The notes beneath the pieces are model-generated. The model worked only from the letters and a program-made list of their open reading frames with translations, was not told the DNA's origin and searched no databases. DNA of 64,000 bases from Pedobacter sp. MC2016-15 (GTDB taxonomy: Bacteria; Bacteroidota; Bacteroidia; Sphingobacteriales; Sphingobacteriaceae): positions 868,001-932,000 of the forward strand of contig NZ_JAPIVS010000002.1 of the NCBI RefSeq assembly GCF_026239695.1, in the 5' to 3' direction. The translations under genes and the position numbers were made by a program. Shown in pieces: positions 19,337 to 27,547 of this stretch. Position 1 is the stretch's first letter. Every line of letters begins with the position of its first letter.

Positions 19337-20257
19337 ATGGAGCCTCAGGAAAACCAGCCTAAACATCAGTTACACGGTAATCTGGAATTACTTGCCAAAT
19401 ATGTTGTAGAGGGCTTTATCACCGGTTTGCATAAAAGCCCATTCCATGGGTTTTCTGTAGAGTTTGCTGAGCACAGGGCATACAACAGTGGTGATAGTGT
19501 GAGAAATATCGACTGGAAATTGTTTGGCAGAACAGAGAAACTATACACCAAACGATATGAGGAGGAGACAAATTTGCGCTGCCAGTTTGTAATTGATACA
19601 TCTTCTTCCATGTTTTTCCCTCAGGGTGACTACAATAAGCTTAACTTTTCTGTAGAGTCTGCGGCGGCCTTGATTTATCTGCTGAAAAAGCAACGTGACG
19701 CCTTTGGCCTAAGCCTGTTTACTGATGAGCTATGGCTAAATACGCCTGCCAGATCTACAACCAGCCATCAGCAGTATGTATTTGCACAGCTGGAGCAAGT
19801 GTTAGCGAAGCCACATCTAAATGTGAAGACCAACCTGGAGCGCTCCCTGCATCAGGTTGCAGAGTCTGTTCACCAGCGTTCCATGGTGATCATCTTCAGC
19901 GATCTGCTTAGTGCCTTTCAAGACGAACAGCAGCAATCGGCCTTATTTGCAGGACTGCAGCATTTAAAGTTTAACAAACATGAAGTGATTATCTTCAGCA
20001 TCAGCGACAAGGCTAAAGAAATAGATTTTGCATTTGAAAACCGGCCCTACCAGTTCATAGATATGGAAACAGGAGTTGAACTCAAGGCCAATTCAGCGAC
20101 GGTAAAAGACAGCTATCTTAGTGCATATCAGAGCTACAGACAGCGTATTGCGACTACCTGTGCACAATATAAAATTGATTTGGTGGAGGCAGATATCAGT
20201 GAAGGTTTTTCAGGGATACTGACCGCTTATCTGATCAAAAGGAAAAAGATGAATTAG
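19337..20257 (+). CDS. DUF58 domain protein
   Basis: A 306-residue soluble protein with the DUF58 signature near the N-terminus (EHRAYNSGDSVRNIDWKLF, about residues 45-65). It then has a von Willebrand A-like fold whose MIDAS-type opening is FVIDTSSSM (Asp-x-Ser-x-Ser; around residue 90). DUF58 proteins usually accompany MoxR AAA+ ATPases in BatA/BatB-type loci, with proposed chaperone or metal-insertion roles. No moxR or bat gene is adjacent here, so the partner is missing from this window. The stop interlocks with the convergent Spy-like gene (four bases). Confidence 0.88.
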   Translation: MEPQENQPKHQLHGNLELLAKYVVEGFITGLHKSPFHGFSVEFAEHRAYNSGDSVRNIDWKLFGRTEKLYTKRYEEETNLRCQFVIDTSSSMFFPQGDYNKLNFSVESAAALIYLLKKQRDAFGLSLFTDELWLNTPARSTTSHQQYVFAQLEQVLAKPHLNVKTNLERSLHQVAESVHQRSMVIIFSDLLSAFQDEQQQSALFAGLQHLKFNKHEVIIFSISDKAKEIDFAFENRPYQFIDMETGVELKANSATVKDSYLSAYQSYRQRIATTCAQYKIDLVEADISEGFSGILTAYLIKRKKMN

Positions 20258-20709
20258 TTGTTCCTGTTGCCGTCCCTGTACCTGCTTAGCAACTCTCTTT
20301 TAAAAGTTTCCTGTGCCCTGTAATATTTACCTATAGTTTTGATAGGAAGGCTGCTTTTAAGCCTGCCGTAATACTTACGTTCGATATTAAGATCCTTCTG
20401 TTTAAAATCAAGCTCATTGGTAATGAGGGTTTGTACCTGCGTGTCAGACAGGTCTTCAATTTCAGTGATTTTTCTGAAGCTAATCATCTTTTCACGGCGT
20501 TCTTTACGCAGCGCAGATTGTTCAGCCTGCCATGCAGTGTATATGGGCCAGAAGATTTTAGACTCTTCAGGAGTAAGTTCAAGTTTTTCTTTGAGGTAGC
20601 TTATTCTGTATGCATCGATTTCACTGCGTCTTCCGTTATCCCTTTGAGCGGAGACTAAAAAAGGAAGAAATAATAAAATTGTAGCGGCAAGTATATTTTT
20701 CATGATCAT
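20254..20709 (-). CDS. Periplasmic Spy/CpxP-like protein
   Basis: A 151-residue exported protein with a signal peptide (KNILAATILLFLPFLVSAQ). The mature part is highly charged and helical, with the phrase LTPEESKIFWPIYTAW and many Arg, Glu and Lys residues, resembling LTxxQ-family or sensor-of-ECF proteins that bridge envelope state and sigma activity. It is the last gene after an ECF sigma factor and a single-span membrane protein, which suggests a regulatory trio; that link is inferred from position. Two ATGs (20709 and 20703) are possible starts. Confidence 0.72.
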   Translation of the reverse strand: MIMKNILAATILLFLPFLVSAQRDNGRRSEIDAYRISYLKEKLELTPEESKIFWPIYTAWQAEQSALRKERREKMISFRKITEIEDLSDTQVQTLITNELDFKQKDLNIERKYYGRLKSSLPIKTIGKYYRAQETFKRELLSRYRDGNRNN

Positions 20710-20713
20710 TAAT

Positions 20714-21376
20714 TTAGAGTTCTGATGACAGTTCTGACTGAGAGTAGTGGCTTAGAATATAGGTTTCAAGTTCTGCATTCGTGGCTTTATCCTTAGGATC
20801 ATCTGCTGCATCACCTTCAACATGATCGATGATATCCTGTTCGTCCATATCATACAACATCTGCTCATTTGCTATTTCTGCCGCTGTAGGAGCTGCAGAT
20901 TTATAACTTTGCTGGTTTAAATAAAAGCCAAAAGCAGCAACCAATACAAAACAGGCAGCTGAGGCATATTTTAATAAACCAGAATGCCATAGACGTATAA
21001 TCTTAGATTGTTTAACAGGAGCAGCTTCTTCAGTGGTCTGCGCCAGAATCTTAGATTGTAACTTCTGGAAATACTGGTCTGGAGTATTAAATCCGGTTGA
21101 TGAAGGAAGATTTTTTAATACACCCTCAGCATTAAATTCTTCTTCTGTAGTTTGTGCCAGGATGCGGTCCTTCAGAGAACTGAAATACTGATCCGGAACG
21201 GAATACCCTGATCCGGCATCAACGTCCTTGAGCCCGCTTACATAAATAGAATTAGTAATCGCGTCAGGAAGTGTATCAAAATAGTTTTCAGGAACAAGAA
21301 ATGGATTTTCTACAGGCAGATTAGCCAGGTGAGGCGCCTCTGCTTTCCATTCATTGTTTTCTTCATCAGCTTTCAT
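20714..21376 (-). CDS. Single-span membrane protein with VPxxYF repeats, putative anti-sigma factor
   Basis: This 220-residue protein directly follows an ECF sigma gene. The N-terminal part, predicted cytosolic, carries three copies of a motif [PG][FY]x[VT]P[ED]xYF at residues 25-33, 57-65 and 95-103. The second and third copies are each followed by an ILAQTTEE segment. One transmembrane helix (about 134-154) leads to an acidic ~65-residue external tail. Position and topology are those of an anti-sigma factor, but no classic zinc anti-sigma motif (HxxxCxxC) is present. The repeats may be the sigma-binding part; this is inference. Confidence 0.7.
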   Translation of the reverse strand: MKADEENNEWKAEAPHLANLPVENPFLVPENYFDTLPDAITNSIYVSGLKDVDAGSGYSVPDQYFSSLKDRILAQTTEEEFNAEGVLKNLPSSTGFNTPDQYFQKLQSKILAQTTEEAAPVKQSKIIRLWHSGLLKYASAACFVLVAAFGFYLNQQSYKSAAPTAAEIANEQMLYDMDEQDIIDHVEGDAADDPKDKATNAELETYILSHYSQSELSSEL

Positions 21377-21431
21377 TTTTTAATTTTTTGTCATTAGATA
21401 TCCTATATGGATCGAAAAAACAGCAAAAGGT

Positions 21432-21992
21432 TTAATGAGTAATCTCATCATTTAGCATAAAAACTTCAATTTTTTTAACGGCGATATGAAATGATGCTTT
21501 TAGAGCACCTACGGATGTTCCAAGGATCGCGGAAATCTCATCATATTTCAGGTCATCGTAGTATTTCATGTTGAAAATCAGACGTTGCTTCTCCGGTAGG
21601 GTAAGTAATGCCTGTTGTAGTTTCATCTGGATTTTATCCCCATTGAAATAGGAGGAAGCTACCAGGCTTTCTGACAGTTCATCAGATACCTCATCAAGTG
21701 GCGTCTGGTTGCGTTGTTTCTTTTTGTTCAAAAAGGTAATGCACTCGTTTGTTGCTATGCGATAAATCCAGGTATATAACTTGGAGTCGTTGCGGAATTT
21801 CGCCAGGCTTTTCCACACTTTAATAAAGACCTCCTGAACCAGGTCGTCCGCATCATCATGGTCAATTACCAGACGGCGGACATGCCAGTAGATCTTTTCC
21901 TGGTATTTTGAGATAAGCAGGTTAAAGGCTTCATTACGTGTACTCTCGTTAGAGAATTTTTCTAATATATCGTCGTCTTCAACCTGCTTCAT
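21432..21992 (-). CDS. ECF-family RNA polymerase sigma factor
   Basis: A 186-residue group IV sigma factor. Region 2 is seen in DADDLVQEVFIKVWKSL and YTWIYRIATNECITFL. Region 4 is a helix-turn-helix in LPEKQRLIFNMKYYDDL followed by YDEISAILGTSVGALKASF. There is no region 3, as expected for this class. It should direct transcription in response to an envelope signal passed through the downstream membrane and periplasmic proteins. The ATG at 21992 is preferred over a TTG just before it; it begins three bases after the stop of the transketolase C-terminal gene, so the regulator is probably cotranscribed with a carbon-metabolism enzyme. Confidence 0.92.
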   Translation of the reverse strand: MKQVEDDDILEKFSNESTRNEAFNLLISKYQEKIYWHVRRLVIDHDDADDLVQEVFIKVWKSLAKFRNDSKLYTWIYRIATNECITFLNKKKQRNQTPLDEVSDELSESLVASSYFNGDKIQMKLQQALLTLPEKQRLIFNMKYYDDLKYDEISAILGTSVGALKASFHIAVKKIEVFMLNDEITH

Positions 21993-21995
21993 CAA

Positions 21996-22952
21996 TTATT
22001 TTTTTCTTTTTATTACTTTTTGAGCTGCTTCTACAATGTTAATTGTATCCAGTCCGTATTTAGTCATTAGCTGATCCGGCGTTCCGCTTTCTCCGAAGCT
22101 GTCATTTACAGCAACAAACTCTTGTGGTGAAGGAAGTTCTGTAGACAACAAACGTGCTACACTTTCTCCTAATCCACCAAATTTATTGTGTTCTTCGCAG
22201 GTTACTACACAGCCGGTTTTCTGAAGTGACTTCAGGATCGCCTCTTCATCTAACGGTTTAATGGTGTGAATGTTTATAATTTCTGCATCAATACCCAGCT
22301 CAGCAAGCTTTTCTCCGGCTTCGATAGCCTTCCAAACCATGTGTCCTGTAGCAATAATCGTTACATCAGTACCTTCATTTACCATCCATGCTTTTCCGAT
22401 TTCAAATTTCTGATCAGGATCAGTAAAAACAGGAATAGATGGTCTTCCGAAACGCAGGTAAACCGGACCTTCGTATTCTGCAATGGCCATAGTAGCAGCT
22501 TTGGTCTGGTTGAAATCGCAAGGATTGATCACTACCATTCCCGGAAGCATTTTCATTAAACCTATATCTTCAAGGATCTGGTGAGTTGCACCATCTTCTC
22601 CGAGGGTCAATCCTGCGTGTGAAGCACAGATTTTTACATTTTTGTATGAATAAGCTACGGATTGTCTGATCTGGTCATACACCCTGCCTGTAGAAAAGTT
22701 TGCAAAGGTACCAGTGAAAGGAATTTTACCGCCGATCGTCATTCCGGCAGCAATACCGATCATGTTAGCTTCAGCAATACCGATCTGGAAAAATCTTTCC
22801 GGGAAATCTTTCTCAAAGGCATCCATTTTCAGAGAGCCTTTCAAATCTGCAGTCAGTGCTACGATATCAGGATTTAATTTTGCTGCCTCATGCAGTCCTA
22901 CACCAAAACCAGAACGTGTATCTTTTTTTTCAGTATATGTATATTTTTTCAT
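21996..22952 (-). CDS. Transketolase, C-terminal subunit
   Basis: This 318-residue polypeptide holds the pyrimidine-binding and C-terminal domains of transketolase. Visible features are RFFQIGIAEANMIGIAAGM (cofactor-activating Glu in this segment), the FATFSTG-like GTFANFSTGRVYDQIR region and the C-terminal VIIATG and VVTCEEHNKFGGLGE segments. Together with the N-terminal subunit encoded just upstream it would form a heteromeric enzyme that moves two-carbon units in the pentose phosphate pathway. Two-gene transketolases are known in archaea and several bacterial groups. A 67-base gap with a small hairpin separates the two genes. Confidence 0.92.
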   Translation of the reverse strand: MKKYTYTEKKDTRSGFGVGLHEAAKLNPDIVALTADLKGSLKMDAFEKDFPERFFQIGIAEANMIGIAAGMTIGGKIPFTGTFANFSTGRVYDQIRQSVAYSYKNVKICASHAGLTLGEDGATHQILEDIGLMKMLPGMVVINPCDFNQTKAATMAIAEYEGPVYLRFGRPSIPVFTDPDQKFEIGKAWMVNEGTDVTIIATGHMVWKAIEAGEKLAELGIDAEIINIHTIKPLDEEAILKSLQKTGCVVTCEEHNKFGGLGESVARLLSTELPSPQEFVAVNDSFGESGTPDQLMTKYGLDTINIVEAAQKVIKRKK

Positions 22953-23019
22953 TTCTATTTCTTGTTTATGCTGATGAAGCGTTATGCTTCAATCGTCAAT
23001 GTCCTGGTTACAGGAGCTA

Positions 23020-23865
23020 TTAATAATCTCCTAAAGTTTCTTTGTTCTGGCTTAAGGCTGAAGCAAGCTGCTCATCATTAGGCGCTGTTCCATGCCATTT
23101 GTGAGAACCAACCATATAGTCTACACCATAACCCATTTGAGTGCTCATCAGATTCAGGATAGGTCTTCCTTTACCAGTAAGTGATTTGGCATATTCCAAA
23201 GATTTAACGATTTCTTCCATGTTGTTACCGCTGGAAGTGATCACATGCCATCCGAAGGCTTCAAATTTTGCTTCAAGGCTTTCAAGAGACAATACTTTTT
23301 CAGTCGGGCCGTCAATTTGCTGACCATTGTAATCAATCGTAGCAATCAGGTTATCCACTTTGTTATGCGGAGCGAACATAATCGCTTCCCAGTTCTGGCC
23401 TTCCTGCAGCTCTCCGTCACCGTGTAAGCTGAATACCAGGGAGTGGTCTTTATTTAATTTTTTTGTCAATGCGGCGCCGATGGCTACAGACATTCCCTGA
23501 CCCAAAGATCCGGAAGCGATTCTGATTCCTGGCAAACCTTCGTGAGTAGTTGGGTGTCCCTGAACGCGTGAATTTAACTTTCTGAAGGTAGCCAGTTCAC
23601 TTACTTCGAAATAGCCTGATCTGGCAAGAACACTGTAAAATACCGGGGAAATATGACCATTGGAAAGGAAGAACAGGTCTTCACCTATACCATCCATCTT
23701 AAATTCCGGAGAATGGTTCATGGTTTCAAAATAAAGGGCTGTCAAGAACTCTGCACAACCCAATGATCCGCCGGGGTGTCCTGACTGACAGCCGTGTACC
23801 ATTCTAACAATATCTCTTCGTACCTGAGAAACAATGTCCTCTAATTCATTGATTGTATGTTTCAT
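23020..23865 (-). CDS. Transketolase, N-terminal subunit
   Basis: A 281-residue thiamine-diphosphate-binding half of transketolase. The PP-binding motif is GDGELQEGQNWEA with the metal-binding Asn in DYNGQQ. The conserved GHPGGSLGCAEFLTALYF and SNGHISPVFY segments with their active-site histidines are present. It ends shortly after MVGSHKWHGTAPN, where one-chain enzymes would continue into the second domain, so this is a natural split rather than a frameshift: the next gene begins with its own ATG and conserved N-terminus. Confidence 0.93.
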   Translation of the reverse strand: MKHTINELEDIVSQVRRDIVRMVHGCQSGHPGGSLGCAEFLTALYFETMNHSPEFKMDGIGEDLFFLSNGHISPVFYSVLARSGYFEVSELATFRKLNSRVQGHPTTHEGLPGIRIASGSLGQGMSVAIGAALTKKLNKDHSLVFSLHGDGELQEGQNWEAIMFAPHNKVDNLIATIDYNGQQIDGPTEKVLSLESLEAKFEAFGWHVITSSGNNMEEIVKSLEYAKSLTGKGRPILNLMSTQMGYGVDYMVGSHKWHGTAPNDEQLASALSQNKETLGDY

Positions 23866-23896
23866 TTAATTTGGATTGTTGTAACTATTATGATGG

Positions 23897-23904
23897 CAAA
23901 TATA
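23897..23904 (-). promoter_or_regulatory. -7 box TATATTTG for the transketolase-sigma operon
   Basis: An exact TAnnTTTG match on the minus strand about 32 bases before the N-terminal transketolase ATG. No clear -33 TTG. Confidence 0.45.
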
Positions 23905-23968
23905 GTTTATTCTACCACTTTTCGTTAAATGTTAGGCTTTTAAGAGCCTTTTAAAAATAATTAGGCTG

Positions 23969-24433
23969 TCATTTTTCCAGCAGCTCTAAAACCTGTGCTG
24001 TTGAATTTTTGGTGTCAACTTTTTTGATAATATGACTGATCTTGCCCTCTTCGTCGATCAGAAAAGTTGTGCGGACAGTACCCATGTATTTCTTTCCGTA
24101 CATGTTTTTCTCTCCCCAAACTCCATACGCAGTGACGATCGACTGATCTGTATCTGCCAGCAGCGTAAAGGGCAGGCTGTGCTTGGTAACAAATTTCTGA
24201 TGTGATTTCTCGTCATCAACACTGACACCAAGAACGGTAATTCCTTTGGCCTTTAAACCTGCATAGTTGTCCCTGAAATCACAGGCTTCAGCTGTACAGC
24301 CCGGCGTATCATCTTTGGGGTAAAAATACAGTACCACTTTCTCACCTTTGAACTGGCTGAGGGTAATGGTATTACCATCCTGATCTTTTCCTGAAAATTC
24401 AGGAGCTTGCTGACCTTCTTTTAATTCGCTCAT
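23969..24433 (-). CDS. bcp: Thioredoxin-dependent thiol peroxidase
   Basis: This 154-residue peroxiredoxin of the Bcp/PrxQ class reduces hydrogen peroxide and organic hydroperoxides using thioredoxin. The active site is [18 protein letters not shown]: the peroxidatic Cys lies in the TPGC segment and the resolving Cys five residues later, the typical PrxQ arrangement. GVSVDD and the SLPFTLLAD segment follow. It has no signal peptide and is therefore cytoplasmic. It stands four bases before the M23 peptidase gene on the same strand but is transcribed after it, so the two may share a transcript. Confidence 0.95.
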   Translation of the reverse strand: MSELKEGQQAPEFSGKDQDGNTITLSQFKGEKVVLYFYPKDDTPGCTAEACDFRDNYAGLKAKGITVLGVSVDDEKSHQKFVTKHSLPFTLLADTDQSIVTAYGVWGEKNMYGKKYMGTVRTTFLIDEEGKISHIIKKVDTKNSTAQVLELLEK

Positions 24434-24437
24434 CTCT

Positions 24438-26153
24438 TTATTTATAAAAATTAATTGAATACGTCTTTATGTTGCCCTTCATATCCTCTACTTCCAGCCT
24501 GAGCTGATGTTTTCCGGGACCGGTGCGGCTATCAAATGAATGCCATAAGGTTGCTGTTTTTGTATCAAACTCCATCAGCACCCAACTGCCATCAATATAA
24601 CCGTTAAAACTTTTGATGCCGGAGAGGTTGTCGCGGATCTTAAACAACATTCTTGGAATGCCGCCCATGTTTTTGCCCTCGAGTATATTTACCGGAATGA
24701 TCGATGGGGCCACAGTATCTACAGCAATATAATAGCTGCCAAAATTGCGCGGGCTGGCTTTTACATAACCATTTTCAAAAATGCCTCCCTGAGAAGAACC
24801 ACCACTGCTCACGATTACGGCTTTGTCTTTCAGGTTTCCAAGGCTTGCATCCGCTTTAATCCACAAATTGAAGCCCACATGCAGTGGCGTAAGGTTATTG
24901 TGTACCTGATATACTTCTGAATAGGCGCCTCTGGCGGGTCTTGGTTTAACTTTGAAGGCGAGATTGAAGTCGTTATACAAAGTACCTTTTGGTACAACAA
25001 CTTTAACGCTTTCTGTAGAAAACTCATTGTCCTTATTATAGTAGAATGGAATCCCATCCGGTTCTTCAGGAGTAGCGATGGATTTGCCGTCTGATTTCAC
25101 CGCAAAGGTGAGGATGCTTTTGTTGCCTTTGGAATCTGTAATCGTATATTTTAGCTCATGAGCTTCCTGATCAGTAAATTCTATTCTGCCATTGTTCTGC
25201 AGGTTATAGTAGATCTTCATCGGGTTTCCCGGATCAACAAAGCTTTTCTGGATGCTCCTGCGGCTGGTCATGAAGGCCGGGTAATCAATATGCGAGTTGA
25301 TTCCTTTACTGTTCTCAAATGCAAAACGCTCAAGAGCAGAGGTGAAAACTGTTTTTCCATCTACCTGTAATTCGATCGAATATACACCATTCAGTCCGGA
25401 ATGCCCATTGTGCCTGTCGGTTGTTGTGATACCAAAGCCTACTTCACCGCTTACAATAATCGTGTTTGCTGCCACGTGGTATTTTCCGCCGCCGCCAGTA
25501 ACCTGGAAGGCTTGTTTGGGCGTATATTCGTTAAAGACCTTTTTATTGAGCTTATATAAGTACAGTGAATAAATTACCGGAGGGATATCGTCTGGTATCT
25601 GAATCCCGAATAGCTGCGGGTTGATGGTTTGTTCTGTCTTAGAATCCCTGATTTCAAAATGCAGGTGTGGGCCACCTGAACTGCCTCTGTTGCCCGACCA
25701 GGCAATCACATCTCCTTTATGTACCGGAAACTGATCTGCCGCAGGATATTCGTCCATTTCAAAAGTCTTTTTCTGATAGGAGATAGACTTTACAGTCTCG
25801 GCAATCTTTGGGGCAAAGCGTGAAAGGTGACCATAAACGGAGGTATAACCATTGGTATGTGTCAGATATAATGCCTGTCCAAAGCCACTGTTCTGTACCC
25901 TTACCCGGGATACATAACCATCCGCGATAGCATATACAGGATATCCCTCGCGCTGATTGGTACGGAAGTCGATACCTGAGTGGAAATGATTTCCACGCAG
26001 TTCGCCGAATGAGCCGGCAAGTGCAGGAGGAAGGATGTCCAGCGGCGGACGAAAGTCTACCAAAGGATAGGTATTGTTACTAAAGATCTGCTGTGCTTTT
26101 GTACAAAATGTTACTGCACTCAAAAGCAAAAGCAGGAAACCGGATTTAACCAT
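24438..26153 (-). CDS. M23 family metallopeptidase
   Basis: A 571-residue exported protein with an N-terminal signal peptide ([20 protein letters not shown]). An M23 (lysostaphin/LytM) zinc peptidase domain follows immediately. Its ligand motifs are HFHSGIDF and [11 protein letters not shown], so the catalytic residues look intact. The remaining ~380 residues are beta-rich and unrecognised, possibly Ig-like modules. It would cleave peptide crosslinks in peptidoglycan or process surface proteins in the periplasm. The ATG at 26153 is preferred over an adjoining TTG. It follows the FAH-family gene closely, suggesting one operon with bcp. Confidence 0.9.
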   Translation of the reverse strand: MVKSGFLLLLLSAVTFCTKAQQIFSNNTYPLVDFRPPLDILPPALAGSFGELRGNHFHSGIDFRTNQREGYPVYAIADGYVSRVRVQNSGFGQALYLTHTNGYTSVYGHLSRFAPKIAETVKSISYQKKTFEMDEYPAADQFPVHKGDVIAWSGNRGSSGGPHLHFEIRDSKTEQTINPQLFGIQIPDDIPPVIYSLYLYKLNKKVFNEYTPKQAFQVTGGGGKYHVAANTIIVSGEVGFGITTTDRHNGHSGLNGVYSIELQVDGKTVFTSALERFAFENSKGINSHIDYPAFMTSRRSIQKSFVDPGNPMKIYYNLQNNGRIEFTDQEAHELKYTITDSKGNKSILTFAVKSDGKSIATPEEPDGIPFYYNKDNEFSTESVKVVVPKGTLYNDFNLAFKVKPRPARGAYSEVYQVHNNLTPLHVGFNLWIKADASLGNLKDKAVIVSSGGSSQGGIFENGYVKASPRNFGSYYIAVDTVAPSIIPVNILEGKNMGGIPRMLFKIRDNLSGIKSFNGYIDGSWVLMEFDTKTATLWHSFDSRTGPGKHQLRLEVEDMKGNIKTYSINFYK

Positions 26154-26158
26154 CAACG

Positions 26159-26770
26159 TTATTTTATATCAAAATTCAGAAATTGTTCCTCGCCGATCCA
26201 GGCTTCCAGTTTGTCGCCCTGGTTGACCTTTCCGACACCCTCGGGTGTTCCTGTAAAGATCAGATCCCCTTTTTTCAGCGTGATATACTGTGAAACAAAA
26301 GAGATGATCTTCTCAAATGAAAAAAGGATATTCTTTGTGTTTCCGTTTTGACGGGTTTCCCCATTAATTTTCAGTTCGAACTGCAGGTTATTCAGATCTT
26401 CGATTTTGTCTTTGGGAATGAAGTGACTGATGGCAGCTGAGTTATCAAAGGCTTTAGCAAGTTCCCATGGTAAACCTTTTTCCTTATGGATACTCTGGAT
26501 ATCCCGTGCAGTGAAGTCTATACCCAGCCCTACTTCATCGAAATAGGAGGAAGCAAACTTCTCAGCAATATGTTTTCCTTCTTTGCAAACCTTGAGAACC
26601 ACTTCGAGTTCATAATGGATATCTGAGGAGAAATCCGGGATGTAGAAGGGTCTGTTATCCTTGAGTACAGCGGTATCCGGTTTTAAGAAGATTACCGGGC
26701 TTGAAGGCAGTGGATTATTTAATTCTTTAGCGTGTGCAGCATAGTTGCGGCCGATAGCAATTACTTTCAT
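26159..26770 (-). CDS. Fumarylacetoacetate hydrolase family protein
   Basis: A 203-residue single-domain FAH-family enzyme. The opening is IAIGRNYAAHAKELNNPLP. The metal-binding residues lie in DIHYELEVVL and the downstream GLGIDFTARDIQ, and the closing signature is GDLIFTGTPEGVGKV. Members include acylpyruvases, oxaloacetate decarboxylases and catechol meta-pathway hydrolases; the short form seen here is closest in layout to acylpyruvase/oxaloacetate decarboxylase proteins. The exact substrate cannot be assigned. No aromatic degradation genes are nearby, so a housekeeping clean-up role is more likely. Confidence 0.87.
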   Translation of the reverse strand: MKVIAIGRNYAAHAKELNNPLPSSPVIFLKPDTAVLKDNRPFYIPDFSSDIHYELEVVLKVCKEGKHIAEKFASSYFDEVGLGIDFTARDIQSIHKEKGLPWELAKAFDNSAAISHFIPKDKIEDLNNLQFELKINGETRQNGNTKNILFSFEKIISFVSQYITLKKGDLIFTGTPEGVGKVNQGDKLEAWIGEEQFLNFDIK

Positions 26771-26864
26771 ATAGAATGATGGTCAAGTTATTTCTGGTGC
26801 ATGCGGGTAGCATGATGCGTAAAAGTAACTTTATATCCACGAAAAAGGAAGTAATGCGAGAAAA

Positions 26865-27383
26865 TTATAAAACGGAAATACGTTTTACGATAGTCTCAGA
26901 TCCGGCTACAAAACGGAGGAAGTAGATGCCACTGTTCAGTCTGTTGGGAATAGTGAAAGTCTTGGTTTGTTCTCCGGCAGATAAACGTTCGTTTGAAAGT
27001 GTAACTACTTCGTTTCCGAGCAGGTCCATGATCTTGATTGAGATATTGGATTCACGTTCCAGGCGCAGGATAAAATTAATCTGATCGTCAACAGGATTAG
27101 GGTATACCCTTAGTACGGAAAGAATTTTATCTGCCTTACTGCCGCCCGGTTTGTTATGGGAGATCAGGCTATTGTAAGAAGCAATCTGTGATCCGGGAGT
27201 ATAATTAGGTCTGTATGAAGGAACATCGCCTTTAATCTGAGGAGTTTTAATGATCCTTTTGTATTTCGAAATACTGGCAATACTATCAGAGCGCTGGGCA
27301 AAAACAGAGACACTGCAAAATACACTGATGCATATGATGCAAATTAAGTGAATGAGTGAGATCGTTTTTGTTTTTGTATTCAT
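26865..27383 (-). CDS. Small T9SS type A sorting-domain protein
   Basis: This 172-residue exported protein has a signal peptide (ending VSVFAQ, residue 30), a ~60-residue linker without a recognisable domain, and a C-terminal type IX sorting domain starting at about residue 91. That domain shows the usual LRVYPNPVDD opening, the SGIYFLRF strand and the KRISVL end. Such domains direct proteins across the outer membrane and are usually removed on the way. Almost nothing would remain as cargo here. The secretion component PorT is encoded 8 kb away. The gene is divergent from kup. Confidence 0.86.
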   Translation of the reverse strand: MNTKTKTISLIHLICIICISVFCSVSVFAQRSDSIASISKYKRIIKTPQIKGDVPSYRPNYTPGSQIASYNSLISHNKPGGSKADKILSVLRVYPNPVDDQINFILRLERESNISIKIMDLLGNEVVTLSNERLSAGEQTKTFTIPNRLNSGIYFLRFVAGSETIVKRISVL

Positions 27384-27393
27384 GTATCTTCAG

Positions 27394-27401
27394 CAAAAGT
27401 A
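27394..27401 (-). promoter_or_regulatory. -7 box TACTTTTG for the T9SS cargo gene
   Basis: An exact TAnnTTTG match on the minus strand, ten bases before the ATG at 27383. Confidence 0.45.
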
Positions 27402-27446
27402 GAAATAATTCCACAGAAAAATTAAAGATTTTGTAGGTAAGACAAT

Positions 27447-27480
27447 ATTTAACACAATTTAACAGTTGCGTCTGTTAAAT
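27447..27480. repeat. TTTAACA direct and inverted repeats between the T9SS cargo gene and kup
   Basis: ATTTAACAC (27447-27455) is followed by ATTTAACAG (27457-27465), a TTGCGT spacer, and the inverted copy CTGTTAAAT (27472-27480). The last pair is a perfect 9-bp inverted repeat. The layout resembles an operator in a divergent promoter region. Confidence 0.5.
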
Positions 27481-27547
27481 ACTGCGGTAGTTGCCTGTTT
27501 ACGTAACATCAATGATTGCAAATCGTTTTTAATTAACACATTTTAAC

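Noticed and set aside
22975..22991. Six-base-pair hairpin (TGAAGC/GCTTCA) between the transketolase genes
   Set aside because: It is too short to claim as a terminator or regulatory element without structure data, and has no T-run on the coding strand.
23020..23865. The transketolase split considered as a frameshifted single gene
   Set aside because: Each half has its own ATG, conserved end and a 67-base gap, so the split is natural.
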